From Methylomicrobium sp051061015 (GTDB lineage Bacteria; Pseudomonadota; Gammaproteobacteria; Methylococcales; Methylomonadaceae): a stretch of 64,000 nt of DNA. The notes under the pieces were generated by a model that ran no database searches, had not been told where the DNA came from, and saw only the letters and a program-made list of their open reading frames with translations. The DNA lies in the NCBI GenBank assembly GCA_051061015.1, contig JBPFEG010000056.1, forward strand, positions 75,684 through 139,683, written 5' to 3'. Below, in pieces: positions 44,806 through 53,017 of the stretch (the first letter of the stretch is position 1; every line of letters begins with the position of its first letter). The position numbers and the translations under genes are program-made.

Positions 44806-45477
44806 ATGAACATGCAATATGCGATCGACTTATCGCTGAGACCGACCACTTTCGACTTTTGGCATGTCTGCCTGGCAGGCGCCGTGCTCGCTTTGGCGCT
44901 GATTCTGATCATTGTGCTATTGTCGATGCTGATCGGCATGTCGCGCTGCCGGAAGAAGCATGCTGCAGCAGCGACCCCAATCGCTGTAGCGCCACCGGCA
45001 CCTGCGCCCGAACCGATCGTGAAGGTCGTCGAGAAAATCGTCGAGGTCGAAAAAATCGTGCCCGGCCCAGCTCCCGAACCGGTAATTCTGAAAGAATCAA
45101 CGCCGGATGCGGCCCTGCAATTGCTCGGACTGTTGCAACAACAGGCGCGTTTCATCGACTTCATCAAAGAAGACCTGTCCGGCTTCAACGATGCGGATAT
45201 CGGCGTTGCGGCGCGCGTCGTGCATGAAGGCTGCAACAAGGTAATCAATGAACACTTCACGCTGGCTACCGTCCGCAGCGAACAGGAAGGCAACAAAGTT
45301 ACGCTGCCGAAAGGCTTCGACGCGGCCAGCGTGCGGCTGACCGGCAAAGTCACCGGCGAAGCGCCATTTACCGGTACGCTGGTGCACAAAGGCTGGCAGG
45401 TGACTCAAATCCGCCTGCCGAAACTGACGCAGGGCTATAACGCGGCGATCATCGCCCCGGCGGAGGTGGAACTGTGA
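44806..45477 (+). CDS. DUF2760 protein, partner of Hsp70
   Basis: A 223-residue protein with one membrane helix (about 25-45, VLALALILIIVLLSMLIG), a Pro/Ala/Glu-rich linker, then the DUF2760 domain (LQLLGLLQQQARFIDFIKED, NDADIGVAARVVHEGC, GFDAASVRLTGKVTG). DUF2760 genes regularly precede a DnaK-like gene in proteobacteria. Here its stop overlaps the Hsp70 GTG/ATG region by four bases. GGAG precedes the ATG. Probably a membrane-tethered cofactor of that chaperone. Confidence 0.85.
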   Translation: MNMQYAIDLSLRPTTFDFWHVCLAGAVLALALILIIVLLSMLIGMSRCRKKHAAAATPIAVAPPAPAPEPIVKVVEKIVEVEKIVPGPAPEPVILKESTPDAALQLLGLLQQQARFIDFIKEDLSGFNDADIGVAARVVHEGCNKVINEHFTLATVRSEQEGNKVTLPKGFDAASVRLTGKVTGEAPFTGTLVHKGWQVTQIRLPKLTQGYNAAIIAPAEVEL

Positions 45478-47336
45478 GCGGGAACAATCATAACTCTGGA
45501 ACCGAGCCGCGCTTTTCGGTCGGCATCGACCTCGGCACCACCCATTGCGTGCTGTCCTATGCCGATCTGAGCAAGGTCGAACACGACGATTTTTCGCCGG
45601 AAGTGCTCGAGATTCCCCAACTGGTATCCCCCGGTGCAGTCGAGGACAAGGCGCAGTTGCCTTCGTTCCTGTATCAGGCGCACGAGGCGGAACTGGCCGA
45701 AGGCTCGACCGCCCTGCCCTGGAGCCAAAAACCGGACTATCTGGTCGGCGAAATCGCCCGCACACTCGGCAGCAAGACCCCGATTCGTCTGGTCGCGAGC
45801 GCAAAGAGCTGGCTCTGCCATGCGGGCGTTGACTGTAAATCGCCGATCCTGCCCAACGATGCGCCCGAGGAAGTCGAGCGCGTGTCGGCATTCGACGCGA
45901 CCACCGCGTATCTGCAGCACTTGCACGACGCCTGGCGCAATCTCTATCCCGACGCGCCGCTCGAAAAACAGGATCTGGTGATTACCGTCCCGGCGTCGTT
46001 CGACCCGGCCGCGCGCGAACTGACCTTCGAGGCGGCGCGGGCGGTCGGTCTGGGCCAGGCGATCCTGCTTGAGGAACCGCAGGCCGCGCTGTACAGCTGG
46101 ATCGAGAAAAGTCACGGCGACTGGCGGGATTATGCCAAAGGAGGCGACGTGATTCTGGTCGTCGATATCGGCGGCGGCACCACCGACCTGTCGCTGATCG
46201 CGGTGACCGACCACGAAGGCAACCTCGAACTGACCCGCGTTGCAGTCGGCGATCATATCCTGCTCGGCGGCGACAACATGGACCTCGCGCTCGCTTATAC
46301 GGTCAAGGCCAAGCTCGAAAAGGACGGGCGCCGGCTCGAACCCTGGCAGATTCAGTCTTTGATGCACAGCTGCCGCGACGCGAAGGAAAAAATCTTCAAC
46401 GACCCCTCGATCGAGCAATTGCCGATCGTAGTCGCAAATCGCGGCTCGTCGCTGATTGGCGGCTCTCTGCGCACCGAACTGACACGCGAGGAAGTCAATC
46501 AGGTGCTGGTCGAAGGCTTCATGCCGAAAGTCACGGCGTCTGACCGGCCGATCGCCAGACCGCGCACCGGCCTTCGGACTACCGGTCTGCCGTATGCGCA
46601 GGATGCGGCGATTACGCGCCATCTGGCTGCATTCCTCGCCAAACAGCAGGGCGCAACGAATGATCTGAAAGACATCAACCTGCCCGAACAGGCGACCTTC
46701 CTGCATCCGACCGCTGTACTGTTCAACGGCGGCGTGCTGAAGGCGCAGCCTCTGGCCGAGCGCCTGATCGAGGTGCTGAATTCCTGGCTGCAGGCGGAAG
46801 GCGCGCCCGAAGCGCGGCTGCTGCCCGGCGCCGATCTGGATCTGGCGGTGGCGCGCGGCGCGTCTTATTATGGGGTGGTCCGCAAGGGTAAAGGCATCCG
46901 GATCAAAGGCGGCACCGCGGCCTCGTATTATGTCGGCGTCGAAAGCGCGATGCCTGCCGTTCCCGGCCTGCCGCCGGAACTGCAAGCCTTGTGCATCGCC
47001 CCGTTCGGGATGGAAGAAGGCACCCGGGAAGAGCTACCGGACGCTGAATTCGGACTGGTGGTAGGCGAGCCGGTGCGCTTCCGTTTCTTCGCCTCAAACT
47101 CGCGCCGCGACGACCGGGTCGGCGACCGCCTGACCTACTGGAGCGAGGAAGAGCTGACCGAACTGGACGAGATCGAAGTGACGCTGACGCCGGAAAATCG
47201 CCGCCCCGGCGAAGTGGTGCCGGTGCATCTTGCCGCGGCGGTCACCGAGGTCGGCACGCTCGAACTGCAGGCGATTTCACAAAAAGACAACGGCCGCTGG
47301 AAGATCGAATTTGATGTCCGGGCCGGCGAAAGCTGA
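45474..47336 (+). CDS. Hsp70-family chaperone (DnaK-like)
   Basis: A 620-residue Hsp70-family ATPase. Phosphate-1 motif FSVGIDLGTTHCVLSY (14-29), phosphate-2 VVDIGGGTTDLSL (about 226-238), and LFNGGVLKAQPL in the adenosine region. The C-terminal ~120 residues are beta-rich and lack a typical DnaK lid, as in the specialised Hsp70s linked to DUF2760. The start is GTG at 45474 overlapping the DUF2760 stop. Role: specialised protein folding; the client is unknown. Confidence 0.88.
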   Translation: MSGNNHNSGTEPRFSVGIDLGTTHCVLSYADLSKVEHDDFSPEVLEIPQLVSPGAVEDKAQLPSFLYQAHEAELAEGSTALPWSQKPDYLVGEIARTLGSKTPIRLVASAKSWLCHAGVDCKSPILPNDAPEEVERVSAFDATTAYLQHLHDAWRNLYPDAPLEKQDLVITVPASFDPAARELTFEAARAVGLGQAILLEEPQAALYSWIEKSHGDWRDYAKGGDVILVVDIGGGTTDLSLIAVTDHEGNLELTRVAVGDHILLGGDNMDLALAYTVKAKLEKDGRRLEPWQIQSLMHSCRDAKEKIFNDPSIEQLPIVVANRGSSLIGGSLRTELTREEVNQVLVEGFMPKVTASDRPIARPRTGLRTTGLPYAQDAAITRHLAAFLAKQQGATNDLKDINLPEQATFLHPTAVLFNGGVLKAQPLAERLIEVLNSWLQAEGAPEARLLPGADLDLAVARGASYYGVVRKGKGIRIKGGTAASYYVGVESAMPAVPGLPPELQALCIAPFGMEEGTREELPDAEFGLVVGEPVRFRFFASNSRRDDRVGDRLTYWSEEELTELDEIEVTLTPENRRPGEVVPVHLAAAVTEVGTLELQAISQKDNGRWKIEFDVRAGES

Positions 47337-47350
47337 GCTATTCAATAAGC

Positions 47351-47382
47351 GTACGTTGGGTTGTAACGGCAACCTAACGTAC
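47351..47382. repeat. REP-like inverted repeat
   Basis: GTACGTTGGGTT pairs with AACCTAACGTAC (one G-T wobble) around GTAACGGC. No T tract, so it is more like an intergenic palindromic repeat than a terminator, though it follows the Hsp70 stop. Confidence 0.6.
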
Positions 47383-47488
47383 AGCATTAAATCCACCGGA
47401 AACGAGAATCCTCGCCCTGTAGCCTACGCAATGCGGGGCTTTTTGAAGGGGATCGATTAACCGAATGCCCTACGATCAATTCCTGCCC

Positions 47489-47809
47489 ATGTACCAACTC
47501 TGCTTTTACGTTCCTGAATCGCATCTCGAAGCCGTCAAGGAAGCGCTGTTTGCGCAGGGGGCTGGCCGATACAAGGACTATGACCAATGCTGCTGGCAGG
47601 TAAAGGGCGAAGGCCAGTTTCGGCCGCTGGCAGGCAGCCGGCCATATGAGGGAAAACAGGACAGCCTGAAAAGGTTGGCCGAGTATAAGGTCGAAATGAT
47701 TTGCAAGGAGGAGGCGATCAAAGCCGCCGTAAAAGCCCTCCTTGCCGTTCATCCTTATGAAGAGCCCGCTTATCGGGTTTACAAGATTCTGACGGTGAAA
47801 GATTTATAA
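47489..47809 (+). CDS. NIF3/YqfO-like small protein
   Basis: About 106 residues, starting MYQLCFYVPESHLEAVKEAL, the usual start of the stand-alone YqfO/NIF3 C-terminal-type domain. GAGRYKDYDQCCWQVKGEGQ and HPYEEPAYRVYKIL are the family blocks. An ATG at 47465 would add eight residues. Related domains bind metals or nucleotides in NIF3 proteins, but the free-standing form is uncharacterised. Confidence 0.85.
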   Translation: MYQLCFYVPESHLEAVKEALFAQGAGRYKDYDQCCWQVKGEGQFRPLAGSRPYEGKQDSLKRLAEYKVEMICKEEAIKAAVKALLAVHPYEEPAYRVYKILTVKDL

Positions 47810-47838
47810 AATTCGCCCCCGTCCATCTTCAAATCGGT

Positions 47839-48192
47839 TTATTGCCGATAAGTTTTCAATTCGCCCAACAGCCACTGATTACTGTCCAGTGGATTTTCTC
47901 CCTCGCAAAGTACCCGGTATTTTTTCCCGGTCAGCTCGCTTTTTGTCGCGCTCAGCGCAATAAAATCCTCCGCTGTCGAAATCTCGTCCTTGAAATGGTC
48001 GTATTTTTTCCGGATATGCTCGGCCGCTTCCCTGCCGCTGTGTAACTCGCCATTTCTCTCGTAGTAACACGGGGTGTTTTCGACAAATTTTATCAGATGC
48101 GCTATCTCTCGTTCGGCATTTCCTGCCCCATAGCCCCCTATTGCGTAAATCCCTGACAGAAGAAAAATGCTGAGCTGGCTGATACTGCACAT
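47839..48192 (-). CDS. DUF5329 family exported protein
   Basis: A 117-residue protein with an N-terminal hydrophobic signal (SISQLSIFLLSGIYAIGG). The family core is EIAHLIKFVENTPCYYERNG, EAAEHIRKKYDHF, TAEDFIALSATKSELTGKKY and WLLGELKTYR. Predicted periplasmic. Function unknown; it is convergent with the NIF3-like gene. Confidence 0.82.
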   Translation of the reverse strand: MCSISQLSIFLLSGIYAIGGYGAGNAEREIAHLIKFVENTPCYYERNGELHSGREAAEHIRKKYDHFKDEISTAEDFIALSATKSELTGKKYRVLCEGENPLDSNQWLLGELKTYRQ

Positions 48193-48314
48193 GGTCTTTT
48201 AAAGAGTGAATTTATAGTGTAAGAACAAGTCTATCCCTCATTAGTGTGGTTTAGCAAAAAATTGATAACACTATTATCAATAATCTATCCCTTCAAATAG
48301 CTAGGGGTAAAATT

Positions 48315-49310
48315 ATGTCTTCAAATATTACTATTCTTAAATGGCTCTTCGCCCTGGTGCTGATCTTTGGCGGCTTCGTTGTGCATAAGATCTGCGGCGT
48401 TTTAGCCTCCGATTTGGCAAACAAGGAGTATGCCTGGCTGTTAAAGCTGGTTTCGGAGTTCGGACTGTTCACCTCGGTTGTGATTTCGGTCGGCTTTTTC
48501 CATCACTGGATCATCGCCACCGAGCAACGTCGGGAAACCGAGCATATGTTTCAGAAGGTGCTGACCAAATATATCGACGGTACCGTAATCAACGCGACTA
48601 AACGCGGTTTTGTCGGGATCACGAACAAGGAGCTCGATTTTTCCGAGATCATGCACGGGCTCTATCACGGCGATTATGTCTATTGGCTGATAACCTTCGA
48701 TCCCCGCTACAAGCATCACTGCCGCGAGCTCGAACATGCAATTCGCAAAGGCGTGCATTTCAGGATGATGATCTTGAAGGATTGTCCGATTTCAGAGCTC
48801 TGCGCCAGCGAGATCATCGACTATGGCGTGGATGAATTTCGGCAATACAATCGTTTATTCTTATCTTCGCTCGAAGACATCGCCGGGCGTATCAATGGTC
48901 GCACCGAAGGCTCATTAGGCGTTTTCGTCTATGACACCCTGCCGAGTATTCCGCTCTTCATCATTCTGCGCAATGCGCCGAAAATGATGGAAATCTATAA
49001 CAGCTTTTATCTCTCGGAACCGGTCGGCAGAATGCCGTACCTGCACTGGCAGTCCGAATTAAAATCAAAAACGGAGTATTCTTTCGAGTCGTCTAACTGG
49101 AACATGCCGGACCTGTTTGAGGATTATTTTCAAAGGCGCTGGCGTACAGAGTGCAAAAAACTTCGATTAGCCGAAAAGAACGATTCTTCCTATGAAGACT
49201 TTCTCTACGCTCCGGCTATAGCAAAGAAAAAATGCACACAGCTCAGAGGCAGCGCTGTGAGACCTTTAACCCGATCGAACGATAGCCCTTCCGACTCGAC
49301 CGTCGCCTGA
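48315..49310 (+). CDS. membrane protein with unknown cytoplasmic domain
   Basis: A 331-residue protein. Two membrane helices lie at the N-terminus (TILKWLFALVLIFGGFVVH and EFGLFTSVVISVGFFHHWII). The soluble part has a region that faintly resembles phospholipase-D-like folds (DYVYWLITFDPRYKHHCREL, IRKGVHFRMMILKDCP), without a clear HKD motif. The C-terminus is basic and disordered. It is a single gene, divergent from DUF5329. Possibly a signalling membrane protein, but unassigned. Confidence 0.6.
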   Translation: MSSNITILKWLFALVLIFGGFVVHKICGVLASDLANKEYAWLLKLVSEFGLFTSVVISVGFFHHWIIATEQRRETEHMFQKVLTKYIDGTVINATKRGFVGITNKELDFSEIMHGLYHGDYVYWLITFDPRYKHHCRELEHAIRKGVHFRMMILKDCPISELCASEIIDYGVDEFRQYNRLFLSSLEDIAGRINGRTEGSLGVFVYDTLPSIPLFIILRNAPKMMEIYNSFYLSEPVGRMPYLHWQSELKSKTEYSFESSNWNMPDLFEDYFQRRWRTECKKLRLAEKNDSSYEDFLYAPAIAKKKCTQLRGSAVRPLTRSNDSPSDSTVA

Positions 49311-49405
49311 TTCTGGTAGTACAGCCGTATTACATTCCAGTAGCTGAACTTTTAACCGGCCCTCCTGATCGCATAATAAACCGTAGAATCAGGAGGAATA
49401 GAATT

Positions 49406-49639
49406 ATGCCGTACCGAACCCTGAGTGAACTGCCCGAGAGCGTGCGGGAGCACCTGCCGAAGCATGCGTGTGAAATCTACATGAAAGCGTTCAATAGCGC
49501 TTGGGAACAATACGACCGGCCCGAGGAACGACGGGGCGATGCTTCGCGTGAGGAGACCGCCCATAAGGTCGCTTGGGCGGCAGTGAAAAAGGATTATCAG
49601 AAAGATCAGCATACTGGCGACTGGAAGAAGAAAAACTGA
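49406..49639 (+). CDS. chaB: ChaB family protein
   Basis: A 77-residue protein of the ChaB family (PYRTLSELPESVREHLPKHA, FNSAWEQY, AHKVAWAAVKKDY). First described next to the E. coli ChaA cation antiporter, its true role is open. GGAGG is 10 bases before the ATG. The full family length is present. It lies alone here, without chaA. Confidence 0.88.
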   Translation: MPYRTLSELPESVREHLPKHACEIYMKAFNSAWEQYDRPEERRGDASREETAHKVAWAAVKKDYQKDQHTGDWKKKN

Positions 49640-50348
49640 GTTTCCCTTCTCGGATGCCCGTCCCCCTTACGAATCTCGGGCAATTCTTACCTAAAGACCG
49701 CGTAAATTAGTTTTTTCCCTTTCTCCTCCGGCAATATTAGGCTCTCGATCGCGACTCAAGCACACCTCGGTTATTCTACTTACCAACGCGATTGACACGG
49801 GTACGACCTAGAGACGTGATACGGTGGCAGCAAAACCGGCCGGTCCGAGCTCCGCCGCCTCCCCGGCATCCTTGCTGAATAAGCACCCATTGAACACCCT
49901 CACCCTGCGCAATTTCTGCGGCAGAAAAAATTCATTCACTTAATTTTTGGACAATGTCTTTTCCATAAATTCACTCGTAGACAGGTCTTCTATATAAGCA
50001 AATGGCATCTGACGCGTATCGGATTCTGCTAAAGGGAAAGGCCTTGATCCCTCATGGTTCCAACTTGGGATAAATAACGGATTTTCGTCTGTGATGGTTC
50101 TGCTAGCGGCCGTGAATGCCGCCATTTCCTCGTCGTAAGAAATACTGATAGTGATAAGTAAGCTGGATAAATGGAGTGAACTTTCATCCAAAATCGGGTC
50201 AAATCGATAATAAATACATAGAGATATTGATTGTCTTCCACGATACTGAGATCAGTGTTCGGACCAGCTTGCTGCAAGAAGGCATTGAATAAAAGCTTTG
50301 TGTATTTATTTCAAATTAACTTTTACTCACACTGTGAGGAGGTATGCT
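49640..50348. other. 700-base gap with one doubtful ORF
   Basis: A minus-strand 83-codon frame at 49940-50191 (SSLHLSSLLITISISYDEEM, ESDTRQMPFAYIEDLS) reads like a protein C-terminus, and a frame one base over continues upstream. It may be a decayed gene. No family is recognised. The rest holds no feature I can support. Confidence 0.35.
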
Positions 50349-50552
50349 ATGAACTGGGATCAAGTACAAGGCAACTGGAAACAGGTAAAAGGCAGCGTCA
50401 AATCTGCATGGGGCCGACTGACCGATGATGAATTGGATCAAATAAACGGCGAACGCGACAAACTGGTGGGGATAATCCAGGAACGCTATGGAATGGCTAA
50501 AGACGAAGCAGAGCGGGAAGTAGAACGGCGAATCGACACTTTCAAAATGTAA
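50349..50552 (+). CDS. CsbD-family stress protein
   Basis: A 67-residue CsbD/YjbJ-like protein: MNWDQVQGNWKQVKGSVKSA, WGRLTDDELDQINGERDKLV, YGMAKDEAEREVERRI. Members are abundant small helical proteins induced by general stress; their biochemical role is unknown. A strong ribosome site GAGGAGG lies 5 bases before the ATG. It is a single gene with a terminator downstream. Confidence 0.92.
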   Translation: MNWDQVQGNWKQVKGSVKSAWGRLTDDELDQINGERDKLVGIIQERYGMAKDEAEREVERRIDTFKM

Positions 50553-50636
50553 GGCTTTCGCCCTGTTTATACACGAGGAGCCTAGGTCTCTGGCGTATAA
50601 ATGACAGCTTCCTTCTTTTAAATTTAGTCTCAACCT

Positions 50637-50662
50637 CCACGAGGGCAACAACGTGGTTTTTT
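50637..50662 (+). terminator. Rho-independent terminator after csbD-like gene
   Basis: CCACG (50637-50641) pairs with CGTGG (50652-50656), ten-base loop, then six T. The spacing of about 85 bases after the stop is acceptable. Confidence 0.6.
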
Positions 50663-51164
50663 GCGAATGTTGCCCTCAACTCATTTCGAGATTAAAGCAA
50701 ATCAAAAAGCATCTTGCCGACAAAACGGCCGGCCGATTCGGTTCGGCCTTTCCCCCGGATTCTGCTTGGAATCGATCATCGATTCGTTCATTTTCTCATA
50801 CAGACGGGGCAGATTCAGGGCCAATGCGGAATTAAACTTCGCCATGCCACCTACAAAGACCTCCCTTTTCCTATGTTCGGTACAATGAAAAATAGGAAAT
50901 AAGTTGATTTGAGATGCGCTGAACGATCGATTCTCTGTAAATATAAAAATCAGGATATCTTTTTCAAGTGATTTTTCGCACCCAAAAGTTGCGCTCGGCT
51001 GGGAATAGCGGAATATTGTTACTTGCCACACTCATGCGAGCAAACAAGAGAATAAGGGGAAAAGAGAAATAACAGTTACGGAATGTACGCCAGCTAAAAT
51101 GCGCAATTTCCAAAGACTAAGTAAACTTAAGAGAGACCAAGGCTGCAGGGAGCTTTGAGTCTAT
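50663..51164. other. 500-base gap downstream of the tRNA cluster
   Basis: Only short frames on both strands, none with family motifs. It receives transcripts of the tRNA cluster reading leftward. Confidence 0.4.
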
Positions 51165-51241
51165 TGGGGTGAACGACGGGGCTCGAACCCGCGACAACAG
51201 GAATCACAATCCTGTACTCTACCAACTGAGCTACGCTCACC
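51165..51241 (-). tRNA. tRNA-His (anticodon GTG)
   Basis: A 77-base cloverleaf with encoded CCA. The 5' GG includes the G(-1) that marks tRNA-His and pairs with C73. Anticodon arm ACAGG-ATTGTGA-TTCCTGT region, T arm GCGGGTTCGAGCCCC. Last of three tRNAs in the cluster. Confidence 0.95.
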
Positions 51242-51269
51242 ATTATAGAAAAGCAAATGTATCAAGAAA

Positions 51270-51346
51270 TGGCGCGCTTGGCAGGACTCGAACCTGCGAC
51301 CCTCGGCTTAGAAGGCCGATGCTCTATCCGGCTGAGCTACAAGCGC
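51270..51346 (-). tRNA. tRNA-Arg (anticodon TCT)
   Basis: A 77-base cloverleaf with CCA encoded: acceptor GCGCTTG/CAAGCGC, anticodon loop CTTCTAA in CGGCCTTCTAAGCCG, T arm GCAGGTTCGAGTCCTGC. Middle gene of the Pro-Arg-His cluster. Confidence 0.96.
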
Positions 51347-51349
51347 TAA

Positions 51350-51426
51350 TGGTCGGGGTAGAGGGATTTGAACCCCCGACATCCTGCTCCCAAAGCAGGC
51401 GCGCTACCAGGCTGCGCTATACCCCG
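51350..51426 (-). tRNA. tRNA-Pro (anticodon TGG)
   Basis: A 77-base cloverleaf with CCA encoded: acceptor CGGGGTA/TACCCCG, anticodon loop TTTGGGA in CCTGCTTTGGGAGCAGG, T arm GGGGGTTCAAATCCCTC. First of the cluster; only three bases separate it from tRNA-Arg. Confidence 0.96.
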
Positions 51427-51769
51427 TGTGTCTTCCTTATCTGGCTTGTGACTTTCTCAGCCACCCTTGAAGAGCTGCCTATGATAACGATGTAGCCGGG
51501 TGTCGTCAAATATTTTTTCTGTTTTGAGCAAATTATTTTCCTTAAGCAGGGTAGCCGGTCAGGATGAATTCGCGCATTCATAATATTAATATATTGATTT
51601 ATAAGTCTCTCTTTAGAATTGCGGAACAGCACGGGCATTTTACACCCAACCGGAATTTATTAATTTCCCGATCATCAAATAGTAGCATCTGCGCACGCTT
51701 GCGAGTCATAATAACGTTCCCTTTCAAAAATTAATAATGACCGGGAATTGGCGTTTTAGAGGAGAAGCT
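51427..51769. promoter_or_regulatory. divergent promoter region of the tRNA cluster and PEBP gene
   Basis: About 340 bases. AT-rich with no gene. The tRNA promoter must lie at its left side and the PEBP promoter at its right; I cannot define the boxes securely. Confidence 0.4.
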
Positions 51770-52327
51770 ATGAAGTGGTGTTGCCGATTGTTTTACGTGC
51801 GCATGATGATGTTGATTTTTTGCGTTTTCACTGAGGTGTCTTTTGCCGAGGATAATAAAACCATGAATCTGAAACTCGAGTCTTCGGACTTCGCTCACAT
51901 GGGCGAAATTCCGAAACGCTGCACTTGTGATGGCGATGATGCGGCCCCGGCGTTGAGCTGGTCCAACCTGCCGGCAGGCACGCAAAGCCTGGCTTTGATC
52001 GTCGATGATCCGGACGCACCTGACCCGGCGGCGCCCAAACTCGTTTGGGTGCACTGGGTGCTTTACAATATTCCGGCATCGTCGACGGGCTTGCCCGCCG
52101 GGGCGAACAAGCTGCCGGCCGGCACTTTGCAAGGCCTGAATGACTGGAAACGGGTTGATTATGGCGGCCCCTGCCCGCCGATCGGAAGACATCGGTATTT
52201 CTTCAAGCTTTATGCCCTGGATACGACATTGCCCGACCTTGATAAGCCTGATAAAAACCAGCTCGAAAAGGCTATGGCCGGGCATGTCATTGGGCAGGCC
52301 GAATTGATTGGAACCTATCGGCATTGA
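51770..52327 (+). CDS. YbhB/YbcL-type PEBP protein, exported
   Basis: A 185-residue phosphatidylethanolamine-binding-like protein. Signal sequence MKWCCRLFYVRMMMLIFCVF (cleavage near SFA-ED). PEBP core: SSDFAHMGEIPKRCTCDGDD, PALSWSNLPAGTQSLALIVD, DPDAP, VWVHWVLYNIP, and GGPCPPIGRHRYFFKLYAL with the GxxPP-HRY ligand-binding loop. GAGGAGAAG precedes the ATG at 51770. Bacterial members have no settled function; it may bind a small phosphate-containing ligand in the periplasm. Confidence 0.9.
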   Translation: MKWCCRLFYVRMMMLIFCVFTEVSFAEDNKTMNLKLESSDFAHMGEIPKRCTCDGDDAAPALSWSNLPAGTQSLALIVDDPDAPDPAAPKLVWVHWVLYNIPASSTGLPAGANKLPAGTLQGLNDWKRVDYGGPCPPIGRHRYFFKLYALDTTLPDLDKPDKNQLEKAMAGHVIGQAELIGTYRH

Positions 52328-52745
52328 ATCGCTGATCCGCCTTCACATTTGCATGCGCAGAGCCCATCGGGCCGAGCGGATAATGCTGGCTATGAGCCGC
52401 AAGCCAGCCGGACAGACTCGCGGCACAGAGAAAGGCCAGCATTCCTGTACCGATTCGAGTAAACACATTCCCCCGATTGCAGTGAATCGGCGTGGCGAAG
52501 CGCGCCAGGGAGGCGACTACACCGAAAATAACCGAAAGTCCGGCCGATAGCCCTCCGGCAAGCCGCGAGGCGCACCAGGGGCAGCGATGTTCGGTCATAA
52601 GATCGAAATAATTACAGTCGAAGAAAAAACCGGACCACGGCCAAGTGCAGCCGCAGGCGAAAAACAACCCGCAAAGCGGCGTGAGCGCAACCAAGCTAAG
52701 GGTCAGTGTTGCAGCTGTAGCCGTGTTCCTGAAGACGATTTTCAT
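52287..52745 (-). CDS. small integral membrane protein
   Basis: A 152-residue protein with about four hydrophobic segments (LSLVALTPLCGLFFACG, LAGGLSAGLSVIFGVVASLA, IGTGMLAFLCAASLSGWLAA) and cysteine pairs (CPWC). Its end overlaps the convergent PEBP gene by 41 bases, so the C-terminal tail may be shorter in reality or the overlap genuine. No family is recognised. Confidence 0.5.
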   Translation of the reverse strand: MKIVFRNTATAATLTLSLVALTPLCGLFFACGCTWPWSGFFFDCNYFDLMTEHRCPWCASRLAGGLSAGLSVIFGVVASLARFATPIHCNRGNVFTRIGTGMLAFLCAASLSGWLAAHSQHYPLGPMGSAHANVKADQRFNADRFQSIRPAQ

Positions 52746-52900
52746 TCTGATACCTCTTGCCGTGAATAGGGTGACTGCTGCACTGAAGACCCGCCGTTAA
52801 CGCGGACACTTTACCCTGCCTGATCATTTTTTGGCCATTTTAAGGCTTACTCAAGCAACGCAAGCGCTTGCATTATTTATAAACGCGCAATTAACAACTT

Positions 52901-52921
52901 TATCCACAGGTTCTGTGGATA
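52901..52921. promoter_or_regulatory. inverted DnaA-box-like repeat
   Basis: TATCCACAG (52901-52909) and its inverse CTGTGGATA (52913-52921) with three bases between. Each arm with its flank matches the DnaA box TTATCCACA (perfect at 52900-52908). It lies about 100 bases before the MgtC-like gene. Confidence 0.5.
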
Positions 52922-53017
52922 TTTGCCTGGACTGTCTTTAAGGTATCATGGGCCTTATGGGGAGAAAGCCGTTGCATTTGCCTTCATTTCAACTGATTTC
53001 TGAACAAAGGAAGCAGC

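Noticed and set aside
45435..46985. A 516-codon minus-strand open frame
   Set aside because: Antisense to the Hsp70 gene with its clear ATPase motifs; composition is that of a shadow frame rich in Arg and Gln.
50702..51031. A 109-codon minus-strand frame
   Set aside because: No ribosome site, no family motif and overlapping alternatives on both strands; treated as non-coding.
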